The notes: generated by a model from the letters alone, not told the origin. 64,000 nt of DNA from Amia ocellicauda (GCF_036373705.1 NW_027102659.1:310001-374000); one strand, 5' to 3'; positions 41,620-54,334 are shown, counted from the first letter of the stretch. Numbers and translations are program-made.

Positions 41620-42296
41620 CTTATGTAGTTGAAGGCGCAGTATAGCTCTCATAGTCTGGTGGTGACGGAAGACCACCAGCCGTTTGAACAAGCCATTCAG
41701 CATCACCTTGTTGGGTTAAGTGCAGGCACTGTCAGAGCGCAGGGCGTCCTGCCTTTGAAAGAGTTTCCGAAGTGTCCTGATGTGCCCTTTAGCAATGCCA
41801 AACAGGTCTGTGAAAATGGCATCCTTTCGCCGCACTTCTCACAGCCTAGCCGACCTGAAACACCTGAGCCCGTTTTACCAGCAGGCTTTAACGGTAACCA
41901 TTTGAAGCAAGAGGCAGCGGTGTCAGTTTCCGTAGTGTAGTGGTTATCACGTTCGCCTAACGCGCGAAAGGTCCCCGGTTCGAAACCGGGCGGAAACAGC
42001 CTACTGTGGGCTGGCCCTTTTCGTCATGCTTGCCCTCGTGGTTCCCCGGAGGCGGTGGGTGTCTTTTCTTCATTGGAGTGCCCGCAATCGATGCACTCAG
42101 AGCGTCCGTCCGTCGACAGGTTGAAATTGTAAACGCTGGTGTAGCCACTTTTAATTAAAATCTGATGATGATGATGATGATGATGTTGTTGTTGTTGTTC
42201 TTGTTGTTGTTGTTCTTGTTGTCATCGTGGTCGCCGTCATTATTATTGTTAAAGTAAAGCAGTAGTTAGATTTGTTGCTACCGTAAGGTGTAGAAG
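41620..42296 (+). repeat. tRNA-Val spacer between copies C and D
   Basis: A single AAC-type unit with its trinucleotide tract (42165-42221). The spacer ends at the same junction (AGAAG to ACAACAG) seen at the left of copy A. No protein gene is seen. Confidence 0.87.
41926..41998 (+). tRNA. tRNA-Val (AAC), near-consensus
   Basis: 73 bases with all stems paired, A and B boxes intact and anticodon AAC. Base 37 is G instead of A (CTAACGC). TTTT lies 20 bases downstream. Probably functional. Confidence 0.85.
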
Positions 42297-42870
42297 ACAA
42301 CAGTTGGTATGGCGTGTGATATCAAAACATTCAGAATACTTTTAACCTATATAATTTATAAGCTTTGTAAAATAAACCCAAATATCTCTTTTGCGGGGAT
42401 AAACGCTGTTCTGAGTAGTTTGTGACTTGTTTAATACCAAACAAAGCATCGCTATAAAAAAAAAAAAAAAAATCACTGTAAAAGCGCTAGTTATTTTTGA
42501 TCTTTATAGTTATTTTCTAGGCTCAGGTTGTTTTTTAGCGCTTATAAAGGCCTGAAATATTCTTAGTGGTTGTTGACTATAGGTCTTGATGCTTAAAAAT
42601 GTTTTTTTGAGAGACCAAAAGGTTCTAATAAAAGTTTAGAGTAGAGAGGAGAGAGATCGTCTCCATCTTGGTTTCTATTTGAAATTTGATGCAGTGTCAT
42701 TTTATTGGTTGGTTTTGATATGTTAATTGGTAACAGGGTGGCACAAAGGCCAGACCAGAACAATGCCTTACAAACAGATCCGGCATGTGGCCATCAGTAT
42801 AAGTATGAAGGTCTGGTCTTCAGCTCGACAGACTCATACTGACCTTTCGATTTAAGACTAAAGATCAACA

Positions 42871-44911
42871 ATGTCCGGAAACAACATCAGCGATTCGATT
42901 TAAACGAGTTTTTAGGCAAGTCTTCAGATTATTTTCATTGACTCAGAGCGTGTTGTGTGCATGTATTGTAAATAAGGCTATAACATCTGTTTTAAGTTCT
43001 GTAAAATTATTTTTCAACCAGTCAACAGGAGTTAATTCCCAACGCTGAGGAGATCATCTGGAACAACGACGGTAAGATTTTTGTGTTTGCGCTCATGGGT
43101 TCTTATGCATGGGTGTGTGTGGTTTTGAAGCGGCTCATTAGAGTTATGAAAACGTTTTAATATATATTAATGCCGGTCTCTTTAATTACACAGAAACTAT
43201 CGAAAGGCCTGTGATTAATGTCTCCGAGGATCGACCAAGAGAAGTGGTTGTCCCTAGACAGGCTGTCTGCCGACCGGGTAAGAACTAAACCCCTGTTTGT
43301 TTGTATAACGTTTCTGTAAGATGTTTGAGTCCAGTTTTGTTAATTTTAAAAAATTATCCTGTCTAACAGTATTAAGAAACGTGGTTCGAGACAACGAAAG
43401 GCCTTCCACATCGAGGGCTTGTTTCGTTTTACCTTCGAGAACCGTAACCTTTCAAGAATCTGAAAGGCCGTTAGCCCCGGTATCTGATAGCTGTGAGTAT
43501 ATGTCTGCAGCCTGTAAGAGGTTAAAGCTTTTTATAAAGCGGTGTGGTTAAAGGTTAAACATGTCTCTTACCTTCACAGCGGTGCAAAAAGCTAAACCAG
43601 CCGAAAAACATAAGAAACGATTATTCTGTGGAGGTAAGTAAGATCTTTCAAACTTTAATGTTTTTAAAAGGGCTTTGTTTGCCCGTTGATGGCTAATATT
43701 TAAGCGATGGGTGACCGTTTCCTGTAGGGCGGGGGGTTCTGGGAAAGATCTTTAGAAGTCCGGACAGGTCTATGCTTGTTTCTGGGGAACGTGTTTAGAA
43801 ATGACCGATTGCCGTACCGTCTGGTTAGGAAGTAAAGACGTCCGAAAGGGTTTAGTAAGTTGTTTGGCTTATCTCCCGCTATTATACTTCTGTTTTAAAG
43901 TGGTTGTAGGAAAAGGCTTGAAGGTGTTCATTGTATTTAATATTTAAACAGATCGTGAAAACATTTGTGAAACAGGAAGTCCCGGGATCAGGAAGCGTTT
44001 ACACTTGGAAGGTTCGTTTAAAAATGAAATGTTGTTGTGTGTGTGTGTGTTTTATTAACAATATTACAGTTTTTAAAGAAACATTTAAGAAACAGTTTAT
44101 TTACAGCGGCTTCTCTGTTTTACATTTATTATCAAGTCCTAATAAATATATTGTCTGTAAATAATAAGGCGTTGTAGTGAATGTCTAAGGCTATTTTCAA
44201 AGGTTTAAAAAAGCTAAAGGTTTTGAATGTCCTGGACATGTTGTTTTAAGTTTGATTTCTGTCACCGTTTAAAGATGTAAATGTAATGTATATTTTTATT
44301 CTTCCCAAGACTCTTGGGATAGTCATTCTGTGGATGAGCTATTGAGGACAATTACCCCGTCTAAGTGGGATCAAACATCTTCCCCGGTGAGATCACCGAT
44401 AGGATCCCCCACGGTGGTCTTGGAGACCCCCCAACATCTACTCAGGCCACAGCCTTCTGGGGGTAATTCAACACCCCAGATTCAGCCCGCCGCATTGTCG
44501 GGCGGAACAAATACAGGCATCCAACAACCTCAGGGGTCGCCGTCAGTCAGGGCTGACACACCACCCAACGACGGCCTGGTTTCAACATCGTCCCCCCAGA
44601 CCCGTTTCTTGGCTACAGAAACGCGGAACAGTACCCCGCGCTTGGCCAGGGTGTCACCGCAAAGGCCTTCTTGGTCTCCGTCCATGAGTATACGCTCGCT
44701 CCCTGCCTCCTTCGACCGAGATTTACCGGAGCGACCATCCTTTGAAGCTGAGCCAGGCCACCAGCCCCCGGAGCTACTTCCTGAAGGTCGGCATGAGTTG
44801 CTACATACTTTGTTACAAAATCAAAGACTTGTGTTAGTGGGGCAAAACCTGGTGATAGAGAGCCAAAACACCCTTATTAATACCCTTACTAACGAATTGT
44901 ACCGTATTTAA
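42871..44911 (+). pseudogene. Seven-exon spliced gene, copy D (broken)
   Basis: Exons by alignment: 42871-42915, 43018-43071, 43194-43277, 43370-43513, 43580-43633, 43952-44011 and 44310-44911. It shares the exon 1 base loss with A and B. In addition the exon 2 acceptor AG has become AA (43016-43017). Exon 7 is open for its full length. Confidence 0.6.
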
Positions 44912-45013
44912 TGTTTTAATAGACACAAAACGCCTTACTATTGTGGGTTGTTGGAAAAATAAAAAATAAATTAAAAAATGTCCTGACTTGGTAAAAGAAC
45001 TCACAAACTAAAG

Positions 45014-45892
45014 GATTATGAACAAGCTAGGGCCCCAAAAAGACCTTCCCGAGAGAACATCCCCGGCCCTGTTGTGAACTCCTCTGATGTCCCAATGAAC
45101 CTGGAACTATTACAAATGATAAATGATTTAAATAACCCCCAATTACCACCGATAGAATGTGAATTAACAGACTTACCGGTGAACCCCGACCTGTTACAGA
45201 TGGTCAATGATCTAAATAACCACCTCCCACCGGTAGCGCTTATAGAGGTTCACCCCCTAGTTCACCCCGATTTGTTTGAAATGGTGGAGGCTTTGGAGGA
45301 GCTACCCCGACCAAATTCTGCCCCTATTATAAATGATTTGAGACAATTAGAACACAGGATGGCGGCAGAAGCAGCCATCACTATAGAGGAGGGTCTTGAC
45401 ATTAACCGGTTGGATATCTTTGAAGGACTTTTACAGGCTTTAAATGAGCCTCCTCAAAAAGGGGGTTTTGTAGATGTCAGCAGTGGGGGTGTTCGGAATG
45501 TGGAGGGTTCTGAGACTGATAAGGCTGTGGAGGACATGCTCTGTGAGAATGTAGGGGGTGAAGGCTTTGTTCAAAATGATGATGTGTCCAAGAGTACCAG
45601 TGATCCCGTGATTATAGATAGACCGGCCTATAACAATTTTGAAATGATTCAGCGTTTTAATTTTGCAGAACTTTTAAATTGTGACAATTATGCAGAAATA
45701 TTTGTCAACATACACGAGGCCTTGCAGAAAATGCTTGAACAGGTTGCTGAAAGGGTCAGACCTCGAGATGTTGTACAGTTAGAACTCAGAGGGGATGATT
45801 TGTTTAGCAACCTATCTGTAATGCTGAGTGGAGATAATTTAGACGTCTGGCTAAAATCGAAGCGTTATTGCAAAGTAACGCAGCCATCTTAG
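45014..45892 (+). CDS. Polymerase N-terminal extension frame, copy D
   Basis: Open through to 45892 with all three NPDLLQM-type repeats well preserved (the first reads LELLQMINDLNN). It ends in the same one-frame offset from the polymerase core as A. Confidence 0.6.
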   Translation, partial: DYEQARAPKRPSRENIPGPVVNSSDVPMNLELLQMINDLNNPQLPPIECELTDLPVNPDLLQMVNDLNNHLPPVALIEVHPLVHPDLFEMVEALEELPRPNSAPIINDLRQLEHRMAAEAAITIEEGLDINRLDIFEGLLQALNEPPQKGGFVDVSSGGVRNVEGSETDKAVEDMLCENVGGEGFVQNDDVSKSTSDPVIIDRPAYNNFEMIQRFNFAELLNCDNYAEIFVNIHEALQKMLEQVAERVRPRDVVQLELRGDDLFSNLSVMLSGDNLDVWLKSKRYCKVTQPS

Positions 45893-48800
45893 CTGATGAA
45901 AGTCTGTCTCTGGTAATGAATGTGGTTCGTAACCCTGAGGGTGGGGCGCTTAGATGACTGTCGAAATGCTTGAAGAACGACATAATTAGGACCAAGCTCA
46001 GGCAATTAGTGGTGAGTTCCAGTGGGGACAATAAGCTCTGTTTTGCTTACAGTTTAATAAAACTACTCACCCCCGACATGCCTGAACCCCAAGCTCTGCA
46101 AGAGGCTTTAATGCTTCATCAGAGGGCCGGCTTAAACTCTCAACAGATGGTTGCCTTTTCAGACATCACCAAGTTTGAGGAGTTGTTGTCTTTAAAAATT
46201 GTTGTGTGGTACCGTTGTGAGGTAAAGGAAGTATTTGTGAAATTTCAGACACATCCTGAAACCCATACACAGACACTGTTTCTCTTCCTAAGTGATAGTC
46301 ATTACTTTGGAATAAAGAGTTTGACGGCTTTTTTGGGTTGTTCGTATGTTTGTCATTGGTGTTATAAGGCCTTCAATGATAAGCTTAAGCACCGCTGTGA
46401 CGGTTACTGTAACGTCTGTTTCAATCCGCAATGTCGTAAGGGTTTGGCCCCTACCATCCGATGTAAAGATTGCTTAAGGATTTGTCTCTCAGCGTTCTGT
46501 TTTTCCGAGCATAAGGTACAGAGGGCCGCTGCTGAGAGGGGTTAAAAAATGGAGTTATTGTGATCAAACTAAATGTTGCCCGCAGTGTTGCCTCCAGTAC
46601 CGTTTTCATGAGGTTAAACCACACAAATGTCTGGAGCCGAGATGCAGGATCTGTAATGCTGATTTAACCCCGGGGTCCGAACACCAGTGCTTTATTCAGC
46701 CGGTTAAAAAGGAGCCGCCGCACAACTGGTATGTCTTTTTTGATTTTGAATGCCGGCAAGAAAACGGGGTCCACGTTGCTAATTATATACACTGTATTGA
46801 CATGTTGGATCGTGAGTGGTCAGCTAGCGGTGAGAGTTGTGTCAGGGATTTCTTTACGCGGTATCGAGGTCCAAAATACCTCAATTACACATTTATTGCC
46901 CACAATGCTAAGGGTTATGATTCTTACATTTTGATGAAGTATCTGGTGGAAAATGGGGTGACCCCAAGAATAATAGCTCAGGGTAGCAAGATCATGTGTT
47001 TCACCGACGAAGCTTTCAACTAACGTTACATAGACTTGTTAAATTTCCTCCCCATGAAATTGAGCGCTTTGCCTAAGGCTCTGGGTTTTGAGGCTCAGAA
47101 GAAAGGTTGGTTCTGCCATTTTTTTAATACTAAGGACACTCAAAATTATCAAGGGTCCTACCCGCCCGCCTCTTATTATGGGGCTGATACTATGATGTCT
47201 CATGAGAGGGAGGAATTCTTTAAATGGTACAATACGGTTAAGTGAGGTGTTTTTGATTTCCGAGAAGAGATGGCCGCTTATTGTAAAAATGATGTGGTGA
47301 TCCTTAAAGAAGCCTGTGTGCGTTTCTGCGCCGAGGTTATCAACACATCGGGTCTCAACCCTTTGCAAAGTGTGACCATAGCGTCTCTCTGCATGAAAAT
47401 GTATCGGTCCAATTTCTTGCAGAAAAACACTATAGCGGTCACCACTTCTGACAACTATCGTGCTAGACAAAAGAACTTTTCGACTGTCTCCATACAGTGG
47501 GTGGAATACCTGAGTGCCCGGGATAACATCTTCATCAGACATGCTTTAAATCAAGGGGAAGTAAAAATGGGGCCTTACTACTTAGACGGTTTTAGCGACG
47601 TGTCCGGGCGGCGTACCGCTTATGAGTTTGCCGGTTGTATTTACCATGGCTGTCCTCAGTGCTTTGACCCAAACACCTTTAACCCCGTAACACTAAAACT
47701 CTGCGGTGATATGTACTATGATTTCCAGGAACGAATTGAAACTTTAAAAAACACCTATGGTTTGAAAGTGCTGGTGATTTGGGAACACGAGTGGACGACC
47801 CTGAAGCAACAGGATGCGGGGGTACAACGGTTTATGGAAACCTTGGACTTTCCTGAATGTCTAGAGCCCCGGGATGCGTTATTTGGGGGTTGTACCAATG
47901 CCCTCTGTTTACATTATGAGGTAAAGGAGGGTGAGAGAGTAGATTACTATGATTTCACCAGTCTGTACCCTTATGTCAACAAGACCAAAATGTACCCGGT
48001 GGGGCGTCCAACCATTGTTTATCGTGACTTTCTCGAAATCGGACATTACTTTAGTTTGATCAAAGTCACCATGTACCCTCCTCGCGAGCTGTTCTTACCC
48101 GTGTTGCCTTACAGGTGTTCGGGAAAATTGATGTTCCCTCTGTGTAGAACGTGTGTGGAAACTGAAAATCAAACTACCTCTTGTCTGCACAGTGATGAAG
48201 AGAGAGCGCTGACGGGTGTCTGGTGTAGCATTGAGCTTGACAAGGCGGTGGAGAAAGGTTACAGAGTCGGTAAGGTGTATGAGGTTTGGCATTTTTCTGA
48301 AAAAACTGATACTCTTTTTGCTGATTACATTATGATCCATCTGAAAGGGAAACAGGAGGCATCGGGCTATCCCTCATGGTGTGTTGACTCCGCGGCCAAA
48401 GAGCGATACGTTCAGCAATATTTTGAAAAGGAAGGGATCCGTCTAGAGCCGGGGAACATAACTGTAAACCCCGCCAAGAGACAAATGTCCAAACTGATTT
48501 TAAACAGTCTGTGGGGTAAGTTTGGGGAAAGAAATTACCGTCTAAACACAACCTTGATTAAAACCCCTGAACTGTTCATAGAATTTATGTTTTCCAAACA
48601 ACATGCAGTATCACACTTTCAATTCTTAAATGACCACGTGGCACAGGTCCAGTGGAGGGCCCCTAAAGATTTCCCCACCAAACAGGGGAACGTTAATGTT
48701 TTCATAGCGGTTTTTACCACGGCTTACGCCCGGCTTGAACTGTACAACTTAATGGATCAGTTGCAGGAACGCACGCTCTATCATGATACTGACTCTGTAA

Positions 48801-49206
48801 TCTTTGTCACCAGGCCAGGGGATTGGGTCCCTCCCCTCGGGGACTACCTTGGGGAGTTAACGAGCGAACTAGATCCTCAGGACCACATAGTGGAGTTTGT
48901 TTCAGGGGGTCCTAAGACTTACGCATACAGAACGGCTGCGGGTAAGACCTGTATGAAAGTTAAGGGTTTCACTCTGAACCATTGTAACAACAAGCTCATT
49001 AACATCAAGTCTCTGACGACCCTGGTAGAAAGTTATGTAACGAGAAAGACGCGCCTCCTCGTGAGATTATTACAGCCGGAAATCAGATCTATCGCAATAA
49101 AAAGGGGTACACGTTGGAAAATAGATCACTAAACAAACGGTTCAGAGTGGTGTACAATAAAAGAGTGTTGAAGACTGATTATACCACTCTGCCTTATGGA
49201 TATTAG
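45838..49206 (+). pseudogene. POLB: Family B DNA polymerase, copy D (broken)
   Basis: The only copy with the expected Asp in the first exonuclease motif (FFDFECRQE, codon 46742-46744). Lesions are TGA at 45955, a one-base gain near 46536, the shared TAA at 47021, TGA at 47243 (shared with B) and a one-base loss near 49038 (shared with B). A 620-codon stretch (47270-49132) carries the third exonuclease motif and all polymerase motifs, including YHDTDSVIF. Confidence 0.9.
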
Positions 49207-49867
49207 CGGTGGTTTTGATAACAGACTTCAACACCCTTTCTCCTGTATTATAGCCGGTCCCTCCAATTCGGGGCAGAGCTATCTTATAAAGAACATCATA
49301 GAAGATGTGGACGCAACCGTGTCCCAAGCTCTTGACAACATAGTGTGGTGTTACTCTTGCTGGCAACCTCTCTACGATGATTTGGCTTCGAAAAAAAATA
49401 ATCTGAAATTTGTGCAAGGTCTCCCCGCCTCGTTGTGTGGTGATGACTTGTTCCAGCCCGGTCAAACTAACCTAGTGATCCTTGATGACCTGATGGAGCA
49501 GGCCGGTGACAACAGTGAAGTGGAAAAAGCTTTCACAAAGTACACTCATCATAGGAATTTAAGTATTATTTATTTAGTTCAAAATCTATTTTTTCAAGGT
49601 AAAAAAAGCCGCACTATTAATTTATATGCCAATGATATAATTATTTTTAAAAACCCCAGAGATAAACTACAGGTCACCGTCTTGGCTCGTCAAATGTACC
49701 CTAACCAGACCAAGTTCTCTTTGGAGGCATTTGAGGATGCCACCAAAAAACCCTACGGGTACTTGATTGCGGACTTAAAAGCACAAACCCCAGAAGACTT
49801 TCGCCTCAGAACAGGTTTGTGCCCGCCCGATTGGCCGGCAGTGTATGTGCTAAAGAAAAGGAAATAA
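49196..49867 (+). CDS. ATP: Packaging ATPase, copy D (P-loop Lys lost)
   Basis: 223 codons, fully open, but the Walker A lysine at residue 27 is Gln (GPSNSGQSY). This residue is essential for nucleotide binding in P-loop ATPases, so the product is probably catalytically dead. Walker B and the KRK tail are intact. Confidence 0.87.
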   Translation: MDISGGFDNRLQHPFSCIIAGPSNSGQSYLIKNIIEDVDATVSQALDNIVWCYSCWQPLYDDLASKKNNLKFVQGLPASLCGDDLFQPGQTNLVILDDLMEQAGDNSEVEKAFTKYTHHRNLSIIYLVQNLFFQGKKSRTINLYANDIIIFKNPRDKLQVTVLARQMYPNQTKFSLEAFEDATKKPYGYLIADLKAQTPEDFRLRTGLCPPDWPAVYVLKKRK

Positions 49868-49873
49868 ATAAGA

Positions 49874-50209
49874 ATGTCTGTTCGGATTAAAAGAAATCTG
49901 CCGCTTTTGCAAATGTTATTTGAGAGGAGCCCGCGCCATAGGAAAGCTGTGCTGGCAGGGGCCCCCTCGGATTTGATCGAGACCCTGTGTGAAATAGCTT
50001 TTAACATCTTACGCGGTAATATACCCCTAACCCCTTCTCAACATTCTAAACTCAAAAAACAAAAAGCGGTTATCAAGATCATCGCTAATAAGAAGTATTC
50101 TATTAAAAGAAAAAGAAAGAAGATTAATCAAACCGGGGGTTTTATAGGACCGCTGTTGAGCATAGCCGTGCCTTTCCTAACCAGTCTTCTAGCTTCCAGA
50201 GTGGGTTAA
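49874..50209 (+). CDS. Small basic protein with hydrophobic tail (111 aa), copy D
   Basis: Intact and nearly identical to the B gene (Gly-to-Arg near residue 18, Thr-to-Pro near residue 53). It starts six bases after the ATPase stop. Confidence 0.75.
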   Translation: MSVRIKRNLPLLQMLFERSPRHRKAVLAGAPSDLIETLCEIAFNILRGNIPLTPSQHSKLKKQKAVIKIIANKKYSIKRKRKKINQTGGFIGPLLSIAVPFLTSLLASRVG

Positions 50210-50211
50210 TA

Positions 50212-50953
50212 ATGGAATATGCTCAGAAAATGTTTTTGATCCCTCAGGAGCAGCTTGAGAAACTGAGAAAAAATGTTGTCGGGCCAGAGCCCATTAGACA
50301 AACGGCCGAAAACAACCTGAACTCTGAAATGAAAGCTATACAGGCCAGGGCTGATTTAAATCAGTATTCCAAAGCCCAGTTGTATACCAACACTTTACAG
50401 CGCTACCTCCGTCTGGTTAGACAGGGTGAAAAAGATCAAAACATTTTAACTTTAACCATGGCCTCTCAAGAAAATGGTTCTGGGGCTGATGCGGGAGGTA
50501 CGGTTGATAAAGATGTTGCGGTGACCGAACCTGTTGAGAGTTCAGAGGGAGATGTTGTAACGGATGTTTTGAGAAACATGCCGGCCAGAAGCAAAAGACA
50601 TGCAGAATATATCCTGCACAAAATGGTTCAGAAACCGCGGGTAACGGCTTGGAATGAACAGGGTGAATTTGTTTTTAAAGGACAACTGATCAAAGGTTCA
50701 CACGTTTGATTTGTTGAAGAGTGTCACTAGCACTAATAAGGTACCCGATAGTCGCCGACCTGTAGGCTGGAATGCTTTCCTACAGGCGATGGCCTGTCTG
50801 AACATGCCCCAATCCACAGTTCCTAACCAGGAAACGCTACAAAAAATCCGTCTGTGTAAAGAGGTGGAGCCTGATCTGACTCCGATATCTCATTACTCTG
50901 ACCGTGCTGAGCGACCATCCTCAGGATCTATCCATCGTTGGGAAGCTAATTAA
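50212..50953 (+). pseudogene. 247-aa protein, copy D (2-nt deletion)
   Basis: Two bases are lost in the codons for SHMFD (near 50704), ending the first frame after 165 codons. The remaining 80 codons are open in the next frame. Confidence 0.75.
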
Positions 50954-51133
50954 TCTCATGTTTTTATTTGTCTCCCCTGTAAATAATGACCCGACAAACA
51001 ATTTTTTATTTTATTTTTTTTATTTTCAAATGTTGTACATTTATTTATAACATAACCCCTGCTTTGTATAAGAATTGTATTGAAAAAAAACAATAACTAA
51101 TGATTCAAAGGCTGTTTTCATTATTTTTTCACC

Positions 51134-51705
51134 TTAACACGCATGACATCTTTTAAAATCCTCACAAGAACACCCCATCTGTATACATGGCTGGCTAGGG
51201 TCGTAAGTCATTGTGTTATAAGGGGGGGTCCACAGTGTCCTGACAAACTCTGCCACTTTTTTATCATTTTGGCCTAAATCCTCACTGTACAAGGCCATAA
51301 TATCGGGGTATGACCTTCCTTTAGATCTATGATATAAGAAAAACACACAGTGTTGACCACAAGTGAAGGTCTGAAGACTTTGTACTTGACGACCGCTGTA
51401 AATGGTTTCTTGACAGTTGTTGAGCAGAAAGTTATTGATCTTCCGAGGGAAATGTCTGAAATCCGGGGGGTTTGCATAGGAATCAAAAAATTCACCACGG
51501 TGGTCCTCCCTTAGATAAATAGCCAGCCAATGTTCTCCGGGCATGTTTTTAGGGTGTGTGTTGATTATGTACATTGCAGGTAAATTCTTGATCTTAAATT
51601 TAGGCAGCTGATCGCAGGCGTTGACCCTTTAAACAGTTTCCGTGAGCCGGCCAGGGCATTCATGATGTGGTTGAGCTCTCTGGTGTTCATTTTAATAATA
51701 ATCAT
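51134..51705 (-). pseudogene. PRO: Adenain-like protease, copy D (N-terminal frameshift)
   Basis: One base is lost near 51625, in the codons around YACDQL, so the first 30 residues are out of frame. All catalytic residues and the Cys-rich tail are intact downstream (146 codons from 51574). Confidence 0.86.
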
Positions 51706-52999
51706 ACAGAACGTTTCTTCTCTGATTCACCTCAATAATGTTGTCAAACACAGCATACACGACCATATTTACAGTGCGTGGTAGAGGCTGCTTGAAACGC
51801 ATCTCCAAACGCATATTGCCCGTCTTCATCAGTGAAAAATGTTGTCCACACTCTTCGTCAGGGGTCAGGTTGAAACCGTACAGGGTGTAACCGCTGCAGT
51901 ATTCCCGGCGATCGATCAGCAGAGTTTGATCCTTGAGATGGCGACCCGTAGCCAGTACTAGACTGTAATATTCACGAACCGCATTGCCGTTTTCAAAGTC
52001 AGGTTGAAAAGGTCTGGATGGAACCTGCACACCATCGACGTACAACGCTATAAATTCCGCATTATAATCTTTAAAGTTAAAGGGGTTCTTGTTGTAAACC
52101 CCGGTAAATGCATCATTAACCACGAGGCCTATAATAACCTGTTTTGGGAGCTGTCCTAGAAACAGATTTTCCTGGTTCATCACCCGTGTCCCTGAGGGGA
52201 TACTGTGGACTTTCATATAGACTCTTTCGATCGGGTACTCGGCGTTTGCCGTCATTAACGCCTGCGCGTGTCCTAGTTTAACCGCCGGGGAGACGGACAC
52301 TTTTTTCACAAACAGCGAGGCCGATAATATGGTCAGTTTATATTTTTCAGTATCAGGGGTCATCAGACAAAAAGCACTTTTACTACGGATCATTTTAATT
52401 TTAATGTCTACCCCGTTGAGCATGAGTTTTTCTTGGAAAAATATGTCTGCATGGATATGCCCCATTAGCTCAAAGGTCCTCCCTTCTGTTGAAGAGGCCG
52501 TTCTTTTTTGCAAACCCTTATTGAGTCCCTCTGGATCCTTGTCGTCCATAGCTTCCGGGATGTCTTTGAAGAAAAGGCCGGGGCTGTACTGTTTGCTTAG
52601 GGTCTCCTTACTATAATTAAGTTTACACTCCATCATGGCTCTATAGGGGTAAGTATTGCTGCTTTGACTAATGAGCCGATCTCCCAGGGTCACATCCACC
52701 TGTGAAAACATGGTGGCCACCGGGTAATTGATGACCCCAGCGTTGGTCGTCTTCTCGATTGCATCGCCATCCTAATCAGTCACTTTTCAGTTCATTAAAA
52801 TAAATGTGTTATTCAAATCAATATAATCCTCGCCATTGCCAGCTATAAAAAACTCCAGAGGGGCCGTGTCTGAAATTGCAGAAAGAGGGGGAATCTCTAC
52901 ATATATGATCTTATCTATACTCGTTTGAGTGTATGGAACTGTAAACAGATCCAGTTCTGATTTGACGCATTCTTCCGATAGACTGTGGACAAAAGACAT
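51692..52999 (-). pseudogene. PY: Major capsid protein, copy D (two nonsense codons)
   Basis: It has a private TGA at 52787-52789, replacing Cys in LMNCKV, and the TAG shared with B and C at 52772-52774. From the ATG at 52720, 342 codons are open to the end. Confidence 0.88.
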
Positions 53000-53001
53000 G
53001 T

Positions 53002-53489
53002 TTAAAAGATGTATCCTGAGGCTCTATTTTTCTTTCTTTGAGACTTTCTTTTTGCAGGTTTTTTCTTGTGCTGCTTCCTTCTCCGAGTGTTTCCACAATA
53101 TGTTGGAGAATGAGAGATTCTTCGTTTTTTGTTAGCCACAGATCATCGTCGCCCTGGTGGACACATGCTGTTTCTTCTTTTACCCCCCCTCCTCGCCATT
53201 ACCATGAGACCCGAACCCTCCTGATGCTCATGGCTAGCTGCTCGGTACATAACATTGGTGAACACGTCACTAACAATATTTTTAGCCGCTGATTTCAAGT
53301 GGGGTCTGGCTATAGCAAAGCCTCTCTTAAGCAGGGGTACGGCCATTCTAAAGAGACCACGAAAGAGTCCTCCTAGACCGGCGCCATACATTGTGGGGGC
53401 TCCTACAAAACCGGGCAAGCCGTTCCATCTTGCATCTTGTAATAATCCACATAGGCGCTAGGATCTACATAACCCCTCGAGGTAGCCAT
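53002..53489 (-). pseudogene. Basic pVI/pX-like protein, copy D (broken)
   Basis: Same two lesions as copy A: the one-base loss near codon 28 (also in B) and the TGA in the first Arg-rich block near 53140. 91 codons are open between them. Confidence 0.7.
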
Positions 53490-53490
53490 T

Positions 53491-54334
53491 TTAATAATGT
53501 ACACACTGTTTCAGGGGTCGAAAATGTAGTTTGACATTAACTTTACCGAAGCGGAAGGGTACGTTGATATTCTGATCCGATTTTACTTCGATCGTGATGT
53601 TGTCAAAGTGGGTCTTTGAGACTGGTACGTAGTGTGGCTTGTCATAAGTAATTGTGACCATGTCATTGCTTTTACCTTTAATAAGTACATTTCTCAAAAG
53701 GGGGACATAACTATCCCCAACCCTCTGGTGGGTTATGATATCCGTATACACATAAAGAGTGTTAAAGCCGCCACACCACTTCTGAGAACCTGCTCTCTGT
53801 GTCAGAATAGAACCCTAATATACGCCCCAGTTGGCCGCTGGTTTGAATGCTAATACCTGGTAACACCTTGTACACTCTGTTTTTAATAGGGTTGTAGTAT
53901 AGCTTGATGTTGGGGGTGCCTTCTGAGAACTGTTTATGCATCTCATCTAATATTTTATCCACATTGTCATAATAACCTCCTTGTATCGTGAATGTCCATT
54001 GACTCTTTTTAACATCATCAAAAATGGCGAAGGTGGCATCCTTTTCTTGTAAAACAGCCCAAGTGTAAGGATACTGTATTTCCGCCAACCCCACTTCCCA
54101 CAACCCCCTTAGATCTATAGATTTTCCAAATTGTACCGTGTAACTGGATATTTCATTTTTAGGGTATATATCGAGAGAGGCGTTACTGGGTAGAGTCACG
54201 TAGAAGCCTCCTGATTCCATCTTGAGTATCGAAAGTAATGCCCCCAACACACCCGCGGGCTTGTTGTTATAAGGATTGAATATCGCAAACCTGTTGTTCC
54301 GGGACCCAACTATTGAACTTTTCAGGCCATCCAA
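53491..54334 (-). pseudogene. PX: Penton-like minor capsid protein, copy D (broken)
   Basis: 190 codons are open from MDGLKSSIVGS, with three bases lost in frame near 53863. The frame change common to all copies follows near 53770, and the C-terminal 86 codons are open in the other frame (53751-53491). Confidence 0.74.
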
